A stretch of 64,000 nt of DNA from Protopterus annectens (Eukaryota > Chordata > Ceratodontiformes > Protopteridae): positions 865,941,571 through 866,005,570 of the forward strand of contig NC_056731.1 in assembly GCF_019279795.1 (NCBI RefSeq). The letters run 5' to 3'. The first letter of the stretch is position 1. Each line of letters starts with the position of its first letter. The position numbers and the translations under genes were made by a program. The notes under the pieces are model-generated. The model did not search any database. It had not been told where the DNA came from and worked only from the letters and a program-made list of their open reading frames with translations. Positions 20,615 through 30,309 of this stretch are shown one piece after another.

Positions 20615-22262
20615 CTTGGCTCTAACTCCGCCTACCAGGGAGCAAATAGCAGCACCATTAGGCAGAAAGTTAGCCTTATTTTCGAAAAATTGGCACTATA
20701 TCACAAAAGACAAGTGGATTTTGCAAACCATAGACCAAGGCTACCGGTTCCACTTCCACACCTTACCAGTAAAAAGAGGAATGCCAAACGTGCCTCCAAA
20801 TCAAAAAATAGAAGCTCTACAGCAGATAACGAAATTAAAAAAGATGAGAGCTGTGGAAGGAGTACCATTAACAGAACAGGGCAAAGGATTCTACTCCAGA
20901 CTCTTCCTAGTACCAAGAAAAGAGAAAAGTTGGAGACCTATTCTCGACCTGTCCATCTTCAACACATATATCATTGTCCCAAAATTCAAAATGCTGACCC
21001 TACAGCAACTTCTTCCCATGCTGGGCAAGGAGTGTTGGCTGGTAACTCTAGATCTCAAGGAGGCATACCTGCACGTCCCCATTCGACCCAATTGCAGAAG
21101 ATACCTCAGATTTCTTGCAGGATCAGAGCATTATCAATTCTCAGCATTGCCCTTTGGCTTATCTGCTGCGCCCAGAGTATTCACAAAATGCCTGGCATCA
21201 GTAATCGCTCACTGCAGACTACAGGGAATCCAAATTTATCCATACCTGGACGACTGCCTGCTACAAGCGGACAACAAAAGCAAGCTGACAACAGATTTAC
21301 AAAGGGTCATTTACTTGCTACAAGCCCTGGGATACACAGTCAATTTACAAAAGTCAAGGCTGATACCATCCCAAACAAGAACATTCTTGGGCGGAATTGG
21401 ACACAGTAAAACAAATGGCATTCCTAACTGCAGAAAAACAAAAAGAACTCCCTCTTTACTTCTTGGCATTAACAAGACAGAACAAACTAACAGCAAGAAA
21501 AGTTCTGCAGGCCTTGGGCTTCATGGCATCATGCATAATCTTGGTCCCACATGCCAGACTGCATATGAGAAAACTACAGTGGTACCTAAAGAATTTATGG
21601 TCTCAACACAGGCACAGCCTAGAAGCAGAAATACCACTAATCCCATGCCTAAAACAGGAGTTCCTCTGGTGGGCTCAAGCATGCCAGTCAAACCCAGGCC
21701 TACCCTTCCACAACTTTCGAACAAGCCAAACCATCACAACAGACGCCTCAGACCTAGGATGGGGCACATGCTGGACAAATGCGCAAGGATTGTGGACTCA
21801 GGACCAGCTGCACCTGCACATAAACCAAAAGGAATGCTGGCAGTAAAACTGGCAATCCAAAAATTCAGACCATTCCTCAAAGAAGGCCATTTGATGATAA
21901 GGACAGACAACACCACAGTCATGTGGTACATCAACAAACAGGGAGGCACTCAGTCATACCCCCTATGCAGAATGACTTTGGATCTTTGGAATCTGGCTCT
22001 CAGCTACAACATCCAGTTACAGGCAATATTTGTACCGGGAAAAGAGAACACCCTAGCAGACATGTTAAGCAGAACCACCTCGGATGCTCACGAATGGATG
22101 CTGCACCCAGACATCTTCAAGACCATCACAAAGAAATGGGGAATGCCACAAATAGATCTATTAAGCCCCTCTCAATCACCAGCTCAAAAAAATTCTGCAC
22201 AAGGACATTCCACCCACTTGCATGGAAGGTGGATTCTCTCTCCTTCAGCTGGAAAGGTCTGA
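20532..22262 (+). pseudogene. DIRS-2 RT and RNase H; long open frame hiding a compensating frameshift pair
   Basis: The 576-codon frame is open throughout. Residues 121-287 are RT: WRPILDL (134-140), TLDLKEAY (173-179, motif A), ALPFGL (205-210, motif B), YPYLDD (236-241, motif C). After FLG (287) the family-like sequence jumps to another frame, 21397-21846 (AFLTAEKQKELPLYF, LGFMASCIILVPHARLHMRK, TITTDASDLGWG), then returns at MLAVKLAIQKF (~21834) and continues through LMIRTDNTTVMWYINKQGGT (RNase H) and GKENTLADMLSRTTSDAHEW. So a ~2-base loss near 21390 and a ~1-base loss near 21832 cancel, and residues ~288-435 of the open frame are nonsense. The RNase H first Asp block lies in that shifted part. 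Confidence 0.9.
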
Positions 22263-22510
22263 CAGCATATGCATTTCCACCTCTTCCCTTGATACACAAG
22301 GTATTACTGAAAATCAAAGAGGAACGTCCAAGGATAATCCTGATAGCTCCGAACTGGCCAAGACAACACTGGTACCCATTGCTGAGGAGCATGTCTCGGG
22401 AGAAAATGTTGTCAATACCCCTGATGCCTTTGATGTTAACTCAGAACAACTACAGCATCATGCATCCAAACCTAAAAACTTTGCAACTGACTGCCTGGAA
22501 CATCACATAG
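22130..22510 (+). pseudogene. DIRS-2 methyltransferase-like C-terminal region of pol
   Basis: WGMPQIDLLSPS in the pol frame passes, by a frame change at the A-run near 22185-22191, to KKFCTRTFHPLAWKVDSLSF, GLTAYAFPPLPLIHKVLLKI and RIILIAPNWPRQHWYPLLRS, ending at 22510. The order DLFASPxN... AYAFPP... ILIAPxWP equals that in DIRS-1 (14311-14570) and DIRS-4 (48130-48240). I read it as the Dam-like methyltransferase domain described in DIRS pol, by motif order only. It overlaps the recombinase ORF in another frame for ~290 bases, a known DIRS arrangement. Confidence 0.65.
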
Positions 22511-23538
22511 CAGCAACTAATCCAGATCTTTCCCAAAGGGTTAAAGACATTATCCTTGAAGCCCGCAGACCTTCAACAAGAAGGAACTATGCAGGAAAAT
22601 GGAAAAGGTTTGTCATTTGGAGTGCTGAAAGAGGAAAAGATGTGTCAAATATAGATATTGCTAACATTCTGGAGTATTTGGCAGAGCTTTTACATACAGG
22701 CCTGTCCTATTCCTTCATCAAGATACATGCATCAGCTATTTCAGCAGAATACAGCTTTGATCCACCTGTCTTTTCACATCCTCTACTCAGGCAGTTCCTC
22801 AGAGGGATCAAGAATGTAAAACCTCCTAGGAAACCACCATTACCAGCATGGGACTTGAACTTTGTGCTAGAAAAGTTGACACTCCCTCCGTTTGAACCAG
22901 CAGCAACAGCAGATCTACAGCACCTATCATGGAAAACTGCTTTCCTACTGGCAATTACCTCAGCAAGGAGGGTTTCGGAACTACAGGCCTTAATGGCAGT
23001 ACAACCCTTCCTAATCTTCCATAAAGATAGGGTGTCCATGAGAACTAATCCTACATTTATGCCTAAGGTGGTATCCAGAGTGTCTTTAAACCAGGCAATC
23101 CACCTACCTACCTTCTTCCCCAATCCACAAAACGGAGGGGAAAGAGTGCTGCATACCTTGGACGTACATAGACAGCTACGCTACTACCTGGACAGAACCA
23201 AAAGTAACAGAAAAACTGACCAGCTTTTTGTAGCCTATGCAACAGGGAGGGAAGGAAAAGCAATTTCCAAACAGACAATCTCCAAATGGATAGGAAATTG
23301 CATAAGATTTTGTTACTCCTACCATGGAAAACCAATTCCACAGAACATAAGGCCTCATTCTACAAGGGCTACAGCCACTACCACAGCTTTCTTACGAGTG
23401 GCAACCAAGGACATTATTGAGGCGGCTACTTGGACCTCCGTGCATACATTTGCCAAGCATTATAATTTACCTCTATATTCTAGATCCCGAGCAGGGTTTG
23501 CCACTGCTGTACTGCAAGGGATCCTAACCACACCATAA
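22222..23538 (+). CDS. DIRS-2 tyrosine recombinase, open 438-codon frame
   Basis: Core-binding part: STRRNYAGKWKRFVIWSAER (118-137). Catalytic part: LPPFEP (221-226), ITSARRVSEL with the first catalytic Arg at ~250, DVHRQLRYYLDRTK (314-327), RPHSTRATATT with H379 and R382 (HxxR), and AATWTSVHTFAKHYNL with W404 and Tyr414. All residues expected for R..HxxR..(H/W)..Y strand exchange are present, and the frame is uninterrupted to TAA at 23536. The true start is uncertain: the first ~100 residues overlap the methyltransferase-like frame and show no conserved motif; similarity to DIRS-1 begins near residue 105. It would integrate circular element DNA in the nucleus. Confidence 0.9.
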   Translation: MEGGFSLLQLERSDSICISTSSLDTQGITENQRGTSKDNPDSSELAKTTLVPIAEEHVSGENVVNTPDAFDVNSEQLQHHASKPKNFATDCLEHHIAATNPDLSQRVKDIILEARRPSTRRNYAGKWKRFVIWSAERGKDVSNIDIANILEYLAELLHTGLSYSFIKIHASAISAEYSFDPPVFSHPLLRQFLRGIKNVKPPRKPPLPAWDLNFVLEKLTLPPFEPAATADLQHLSWKTAFLLAITSARRVSELQALMAVQPFLIFHKDRVSMRTNPTFMPKVVSRVSLNQAIHLPTFFPNPQNGGERVLHTLDVHRQLRYYLDRTKSNRKTDQLFVAYATGREGKAISKQTISKWIGNCIRFCYSYHGKPIPQNIRPHSTRATATTTAFLRVATKDIIEAATWTSVHTFAKHYNLPLYSRSRAGFATAVLQGILTTP

Positions 23539-23580
23539 TTTTATCTTCCTCCTCCCTAGTTGGCTATGGTATTCTACCCA

Positions 23581-23660
23581 GTTATGACTGCAGATGCATC
23601 CATGAAGGACATAGTACAGTTTTGTACCTACCATAAATGTAGATGTCCGAACTGGATAGC
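23581..23660 (+). repeat. DIRS-2 internal complementary region
   Basis: 'gttatgactgcagatgcatc' through '...gaaggacat' (23581-23612) is the reverse complement of the left end 18494-18525. From 23614 ('gtacagttttgtacctacca') the sequence is the reverse complement of the right end 24082 back to ~24020. The junction fixes the outer ends of DIRS-2. Confidence 0.95.
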
Positions 23661-23875
23661 ATCTGCAGTCAGGATTACCCTCCCTCCTTCCCTCTGGGGT
23701 ACTCCTAGGGTATTTACCCTCCTAATAGCTAGCTGGGAGTCTCTTATGGTGTATTTGTTTGTATATATGTACATACATGCTTATTTTTGTGTTTGCCTTC
23801 TATCTTTTGGAAACATTGGCATTTATCCAAAATTTAGCCTTCCAAGAGGGCAACTGGCATCTGGGGCAAGAAACA

Positions 23876-24022
23876 CTGAGGAAAATGGCGTTGGCTGATG
23901 CCTTTATACCCGAAGACCAGCAGAGATGACGTCGGGTGAAGTGCGACATCAGCCGAAGCCGGACCCAGACTTTGGAATCCGGCCGACCGAAGGGCTGCCT
24001 GACGACAGGACAACCCAGTTGT
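23876..24022 (-). repeat. DIRS-2 right inverted terminal repeat
   Basis: Reverse complement of the left repeat, followed by a longer outer end to 24082. It lies next to the LINE endonuclease half. Confidence 0.92.
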
Positions 24023-24082
24023 TATGACTGCAGATGCTATCCAGTTCGGACATCTACATTTATGGTAGGTACAAAACTGTAC

Positions 24083-25318
24083 TTTCTTGGCTTTGGAGAG
24101 TGTGGTTTTTACCTGTGCAGCCGTGATTACAAGAACTTTGCATTCTTCCGGTATAGAGATGGGCTCTTTAGGGGGTGAGAGGGGGGTAAAGTTAGCACTG
24201 AGCCTATTTGTCAGGATGTTGACAATATTAGTTAGGTCTGTATATTTAGTGCCATTGTGCTGTAACTCAGAGCAGATCTGACTGTTGCCATTGAGATTCT
24301 TGACATAGCTATAGAATGCTTTGTGGTTGTCTTTAGAATCAGTGGCGATTTTGTTTTCGTAACTAGCTTTGGAGGATTTTATCAGGGATCGCAGCTTCTT
24401 ACTGAGGCTGACCAGGGAGCTCCTCCACTCTTCTTCCTTCTGTTGTACAGTTTGTTTTTGGCAGGGGACCACCAGATTGGCTTCCTTTTTTTGGAGGATA
24501 GCGTCTTGGTTCTGTTTGGGATAGCACAATCCATGCACTCATGTAAATGCTTATAAAGTGCAGTTGTGTAGGATTCAGTAGTCGTAACTGTATTGTCCAT
24601 CTGTATGGGTGTCATGAAGTTCACCACGTCTGTCTTAAGAAGCATGAATTTGGCTTTGGAGAAATTTTTTACCATGGTTTTCTTAATGGGGGGTGGAGGC
24701 AGGATGTGGATATCTAGGGTAATTAGCTTATGGTCAGATCGGACCAATGAGGCATTGACGTCAGGTGTGGAACACCGGTCACTCCTATTGGTAATGACTA
24801 GATCTAGGATATTGTTGCCCCTGGTGGGGGTGTGGATAAGTTGATCCAGGGCATTGGAGTTTATGAATTCCAGAAAGCGTTGAGCAAAGGAATTGGTACA
24901 TGAGTAGTTTTCCCAGTTAATGGTGGGGTAGTTGAAATCGCCCATTATTAGGGTGTTTGGTTGAACCCTAATATTTTCCAGTACATCAAGAAAAGAGGTG
25001 TGGGAATCCTGGGGCATGGTGAGTGATCTGTAGCAAGCTGCAATTTGGATTGCAGTTTTGCCCAGAGTTAGTTGCACTTGGATAACCTTGGCTGCATTAT
25101 GCTGAGCAACTAGCCTGGAGGTGTGGATATCCTTAATGAATATGGACACACCTCCACCTTTGGTGTTCCGGTCCAGGTTACATGGCCGAAAATTGTGGTA
25201 TGAGTTATAGCCTGGTAGTGCAGGGGTGCTTTCTGGAGCCTTGAACCAGGTCTCAGTCACTGCACAGATATCGATGTTCTTCATTTTAAGGAGTGCCTCG
25301 AGTGAGGCAAAGCTGTTT
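24083..25318 (-). pseudogene. LINE copy B endonuclease half (split by DIRS-2)
   Basis: Minus-strand coding begins abruptly at ~25318 (NSFASLEALLKMKNIDICA) and shows APE-type blocks in order: AVTETWFKAPESTPA, KGGGVSIFIKD, IAACYRSLTMPQ, IMGDFNYPTINWENY, NILDLVITNRSD, LVRSDHKLITLDI. The catalytic E, D/N and SDH motifs are intact, better than in copy A. A frameshift near 24430 moves reading to RSSLVSLSKKLRSLIKSSKA and KAFYSYVKNLNG. It ends at QVKTTLSKAK where DIRS-2 begins. The start lies inside the LINE, so this is a 5'-truncated insertion lacking ORF1. Confidence 0.9.
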
Positions 25319-26164
25319 TTAATGTTTATTTTATAAAATAATGTGTATAAAGTCTGTGTATGTGTATGCACACACGTGATATGACTTGTATTTTAATAAT
25401 GCACTAATGTTTTTCTTAAAGCATTCATTATACATTTAATGATTAATAGTTGATTGTAGTTTACTGGGCATATAATTCACTAAGAAACAGCTCTTATTCA
25501 GGGTGCTTCAGGGAGAAGACACGTTGCATAACATGAAAGTATGTAATTAGTAACCTAACTTGCATAATTACCATCTTTATCATGAAGTAGAAAAGCATAT
25601 AGTTGTTAGACAGTTTTAACCTAAGTGCATTGTGACCTTAAGTATAAAATATTGAAAAGTAAGCAAATGCATAAACTGAACAACAAATAATATGATGCTT
25701 AAAAATGAGAACAGTGGAACAGTAACATGGTTTTTGGTAAATTTTCAAATTAATTTTGACTGCATTTATAAATGTTTACCACTATATTTTCATTATACAT
25801 TGATAACCTGTCATCAGTCACTGAATAATCCATTAAACAACACCACATTTTGTATTTTTATCTGTTTTTGCTGCTGAAAATATATCACTTTTAGTAGTGA
25901 CCATCCTTTGAAAGTAGTTATAGCAGTATAAGAGCGAGGAAGTGACCTAAGTTTGATGATCCCAAACCATATATATTTTATTTGTTATGGAAATGATCCC
26001 CAGGTAGAAAGGAAAAGTTAGGAGTGGAGTTCAATTTTTGAAATGGTTAATGCTGAATTGTTCCACAGATTGGAGATGTGGGGATTAAGCAACTTAATTG
26101 TTTGTTCTTAGCTTTGTGGATTTGTAGGAATAGAAGGTCAACGGATCACAATAATCTGTTTGGA
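25319..26164. other. AT-rich DNA, no gene seen
   Basis: No recognisable coding, RNA gene or transposon. Flanks the 5' end of LINE copy B. Confidence 0.5.
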
Positions 26165-26345
26165 AGTGGCAGTACAGTTGGCTCAGTGGTAAGATTTCTG
26201 CCTCTCAACTTTAGGGACTGAGGTTCAGTCTTGACTTCTGGTCATTGTCTTTGTACAGTTTCTATGTTCTCTTGAAGGTTTACACAGTGTACTCGGATTT
26301 TCTCCTAGCTCCAAAAATCGTGCTGGTTAATTGGTTACTTTAAAT
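26165..26345 (+). mobile_element. old tRNA-derived SINE copy
   Basis: Box A-like TTGGCTCAGTGGTAAG, GCCTCTCAACTTT, box B-like GAGGTTCAGTCTTGA, then TTTCTATGTTCTCTTGAAGG, ATTTTCTCCTAGCTCC and GGTTAATTGG match in order the SINE body at 32096-32430. Strong divergence marks an old insertion; ends are approximate. Confidence 0.6.
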
Positions 26346-26856
26346 TATGCACATGTATTGTACTTATTTCTATCTTTATGGCCCTGGTTGTGGCTGAAAA
26401 AGGATCTGATGACAAATTTACTTCCCTGCTAACACATAAATAAGTGTAATTTGAAATTAAAACCAGTAGAGGCGTGGAGGAGGTATCTCTGTTTCTTCCA
26501 ATATGTCTGCTTAAATTTGCTGATCCTTGTCGAGTGTACCTAAAAATAATGACAAAAAAGAGAAAGCTGCAACCCAAGTAAGAGGGAGATAGATGCTAAA
26601 CAAGTCTGTCAGTAATGAAAACAGTGAGCTTACAATTTAGAGTGAAGGAAGTTATAAATAAAATCTTGGAGATGCTTACAGATGGTTTACTTATTTGTTT
26701 AACATTTGTTAACTGGCTAAATGAATCGGCCACAGACCATTTTGAGCCATGACTCTGGCCACTTGGGTATGAGAATATGTAACAAGCGCACACAGTGATA
26801 GATTGTAAATGCATTCAGAAGGCGGTATTTACTGTTCTAGATATAGCTCTGTACAG
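26346..26856. other. AT-rich spacer, no gene seen
   Basis: Nothing recognisable. 'acatttgttaactggctaaa' near 26700-26722 faintly echoes the SINE/LINE 3' tail motif but is too short to call. Confidence 0.4.
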
Positions 26857-27000
26857 GGAGGTTGCCATAATGGTTACGGTGTCTACCTTATAGACACAAG
26901 GTGCAGGGTTTGATTCTTACATGGAGTAATTGGGTATGCTTAAAATGGTCCCCAAGGGCAGTTAGGTGGTACTAAACTATGAACCTAAAAAGTAATATGA
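26857..27000 (+). mobile_element. possible tRNA-like SINE head
   Basis: GGTTGCCATAATGGTTACGG (box A-like), a tRNA-like middle and GCAGGGTTTGATTCTTACA (box B-like) at tRNA spacing. The downstream part differs from the main SINE family. It could be a distinct SINE or a tRNA pseudogene. Confidence 0.4.
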
Positions 27001-30000
27001 ACCAGTATAAATTGTTGGAACTGAGTTAACAATATCCAAATTTTAAATTATTTCCATTTAGTTTGTAGCAAATAGGAAACATTTAAATACAGAATACAGA
27101 AATATGTAACATATGCTCTTTGCAGTATTTACATTAGGCAATATTAGATCCAGATAGATGACATTTTGGATGAAGGACTTTGCTATTGAAAACTTCATGG
27201 TTTTAAAACAACAGAAAAAAAAGTTGTGAAGGACATTGAAAGTGTTGGGTAATGGTAGACATGTTCTCTACTTAACAGTAATCTTAGAATTTTATTTTCA
27301 ACCAACTATAATGAGGTTAAATTTTTAGGGCCAGCAAGACTATGATAGGAAATGCACATTCTAGCTTGGGAAGAAGTACATAAATAGCTGTAACATCTGG
27401 CTTCAGTGGTAAGAAGATTAGCAAATTTACAAGAGACCTTAAGCTGGCATAGCACCTAATCAGCTTGAGCTTCTGTGTGAACAGAGGCAAGGGTTGTGGT
27501 CTAATAGAATAACAAGGCACTTATATTGTATAGTTGATGTAGTTGATGACATGGCCTACCTGAAAGGTGCAGTAGAAACTTGAAGTAGGGATAGCACTTT
27601 AGCATTTTCAACTTCTGTATTTAAAGGAAGGAAAGGTTTAGTGTTGCAGAACACCAAGGTATTGTTGTGCAGCTGAGGATGTGACCAGCCTGGAAGATCC
27701 ATTGGACAACCACCAGACTACTGTAATGAAAATGCAAGAAATTTCAAAAGGAATGCAAAGAAGATTGGAAGAAACTGAGAAATCTCTGATATCTTTAGAG
27801 GCGCTAAACCCCGTAGAAAGCAAATACCAATATGTAAGGAAATATTGAGACAATTATGAGATTAATTTGTGGAGAGAGAGAGTGTTCAGGTGACTAGGAA
27901 ACCAGAGTGGGTCCTTCCTGCAAGATTTATTGCTCAGAGTTATCCAGCATCTATACCCACTGTTTCTTGCCAGTCCAGAGTGCCTGAATCAGTAGAGTGG
28001 GGGAAAAAAATCAAGCGATTGGTGGCACCCTCAACATGCTTTCTCAAGCCACGAGTACAGAACCAGGAATAACTGTTAGTGGTGCCCAGTGGAAGGAGAA
28101 TTACAACAGCAGAAGAGCATGCAATAAATAATGCTTCTCTTCCTGTCAGACATTCACAGGGAATGGAATAAATAAGAGCATCCAGGAAACGAGCTGCAAA
28201 AATAGAGAGCATGTTCCAGGCTTGTATTCCTGAAAAAAAATTGAAGACTGGTGGAAAGACTAAAAATGGACGTTTTAATCAGTATAAAAGGTAAAGCAGT
28301 TCATAACTGTTAAGGTAGATACGGAGCAGAGATTTAAAAATAGTCATAAAGGTGGATAAGGGGAAAGAGGCAAAATGGACTGGCATATCAAAATGAGAAC
28401 AGGATGCTTTGATATGATTACAACATTTTTGTATGAAATGGGAATACTTGATCATTCTTAACTGACTCCTACAGTCAAGTCAAAACTGTGCCATTGAAAT
28501 CCTCTAAGGTTGCATGATTTCAGAGCTCCCCCTGCAAAAATGCTTTTCCTTTTAGTCCAAATTAACATTGTGTATTATCAGTTTAACAGGCTTACATGGT
28601 GCAGTGTTAGATGATTCATTTTCTTTCTTCTGCTCTGAGGAGAGCAGCTACTTGGACATATTAAGAGACAGCCAAGTGGAAAAGAGCAGGAGAAAGAAAC
28701 ACAGATCCAGTGATAAAGCAAGTGTGGTAGAGACCAGAGTCTTGAGTAGAGATGGAACAAAAAGTTAAAGGAGAATTAGCAAAAGTAGTATTCCTCTAAG
28801 TTAGGAAAGAGCAGGGAAGTGCCTAGAGTCCAGAATGGGACAGGAGCCGCATTGAAGCAAAAGCTACAAAAGGATAGTAATAACAAGTGGCACAGCTGAA
28901 TGGGCTGAAAGATAAAAGCAGACCATCAAAGTAATGCAGAAACTGCATTCTGAAGAGGATAGAGGGAAGTAAGCAGTAAAATATACAATCAGCAACCACA
29001 GAGTAGACTGGCCAGTTGCAGACAACCCAGGAAGGGTGATTGAAGCAGATGAGCATAGTGTATAAGAGAAGATAAATAATAAACCAAAGCAGGAAAAGGA
29101 CTCGTCAGTTACCTAGAACATTATGTAATGCAAGTTACTTTAAATGTATGTCACGGGTTGGGGGGGAGGGGGTGAAATGTGAAAAATGAGAGCATGCTTG
29201 CAAAGAAAACAATAAAAAAAAAACAGAAGACTGCCATTGCTTCCTAGATCAGGGGAGCCTTTTGAAAAGACAGCCACATTAAAAAAAAGACCTGTATAAT
29301 GGCGGATCGCACATGTATCAAATAAGAGTAATGTAAAAAGTATGCCTTAAAAAGTGTTTTTACTTGCAGTATAACCTGACTAACACTGCCAGGGTGGAGT
29401 GAAACAGTGCAAATGTCGAAAAAGAACCACAATAGCATAGAAGATAGAAAAAATGGGGGGAAATGGGGGTATATCAGAATATGAGGAAACTAAGGAAGTG
29501 GAAAACAGAGAGGGTCAGGAATATAGAAAGACAGAGCACGTGAAGGATGAACATAGGGGAGAGGTCTAAGACATTACAGTATTAGAGAGCTTTTTCCCAG
29601 AATATGTATTGGGCAAACAAAGGAATAAGAATGGAGGAAACCAGTGTGCAAGTAAAGGAAAGTAAACAACTGCACAGGAAGGGAGACAGACCACAAAAAA
29701 TATTCCAAGGCTGTTGACAATAGGCAAAGTAAGCATTCAGAGACAGACTGAGGGGAGGGGGAAGAAAAAAAACAGAAGGGAAGGAAGACAATGGGCATCA
29801 AGTGGAGATGGTAAGAGGACAGTTTGGGGGAGGGAAGGTACTAAGCTACAGATTCTGTGTCAGTGGTGTTATCAGGCCAGACCAAAAATTCTAGAAAACT
29901 GAATAAAATTTAAAGAAGAGCGTGGTACTTCTGCCGGAAAAAGGATGAGAATAAGATATAAAACAATTTTCTGATGGTAGAAAAGAAGCTTTTCAGAAAG

Positions 30001-30309
30001 GGGAAATTGAAGTAGGGATAGCTGTTATATTCTGAAGAGGACTGATGGTAAAGAAAATACATTTTCAGGGAGTGGGAGTTAAATGATATGCAGGGGGACT
30101 ATAGAAAGGTAAAGGTGGAGATTGGGGAACAGGTATGCACTGACTGACCATTGGAAGGAGTTCTTTAAAGAATGTTTTAAAGCTTGATAGGGAAACTGAG
30201 AAGTTATACTAATTTGGGTGGTTCTGTAGTGTAACAGTAAACAACAAATGGTATACAGGATTATTAGGGAAAAGGACACAGCATCCATCCTTTCAGGCAC
30301 CTGTATACT
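27001..30309. other. purine-rich stretch, unclassified
   Basis: From ~27640 to 30060 the plus strand is rich in A and G, so the minus strand gives short pyrimidine-encoded Leu/Ser/Phe/Pro frames of no meaning. A coiled-coil-like plus reading occurs at ~27660-27830 (VMKMQEISKGMQRRLEETEK, SLISLEALNPVESKYQ), possibly a worn gag-like or LINE ORF1-like piece. I recognise no family. Another open plus frame at 28568-28768 is charged at its C terminus and also unrecognised. Confidence 0.4.

Larger units (their letters stand above)
18494..24082 (+). mobile_element. complete DIRS-type retrotransposon (DIRS-2) inside a LINE
   Basis: A 5.6-kb element with inverted terminal repeats (~18524-18670 and ~23876-24022), unequal outer ends, and an internal complementary region (23581-23660). 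It carries gag, RT/RNase H/methyltransferase-like and an overlapping tyrosine recombinase. It sits in opposite orientation inside LINE copy B and shows no target duplication. Sequence differs clearly from DIRS-1 apart from protein motifs, so they are two families. The recombinase frame is open; gag and pol have frameshifts. Confidence 0.95.

Noticed and set aside
20690-21409. 239-codon open frame overlapping DIRS-2 RT
   Set aside because: Out of frame with all RT motifs (YLDD, WRPILDL); a shadow of the real coding frame.
22707-23358. Minus-strand open frames of 60-138 codons under the DIRS-2 recombinase
   Set aside because: Antisense shadows of a strongly coding plus frame; no motifs.
28568-28768. 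66-codon plus frame ending in a charged region, considered as gag
   Set aside because: No Cys/His cluster or RRHAW-type block; no alignment with the DIRS gag genes.
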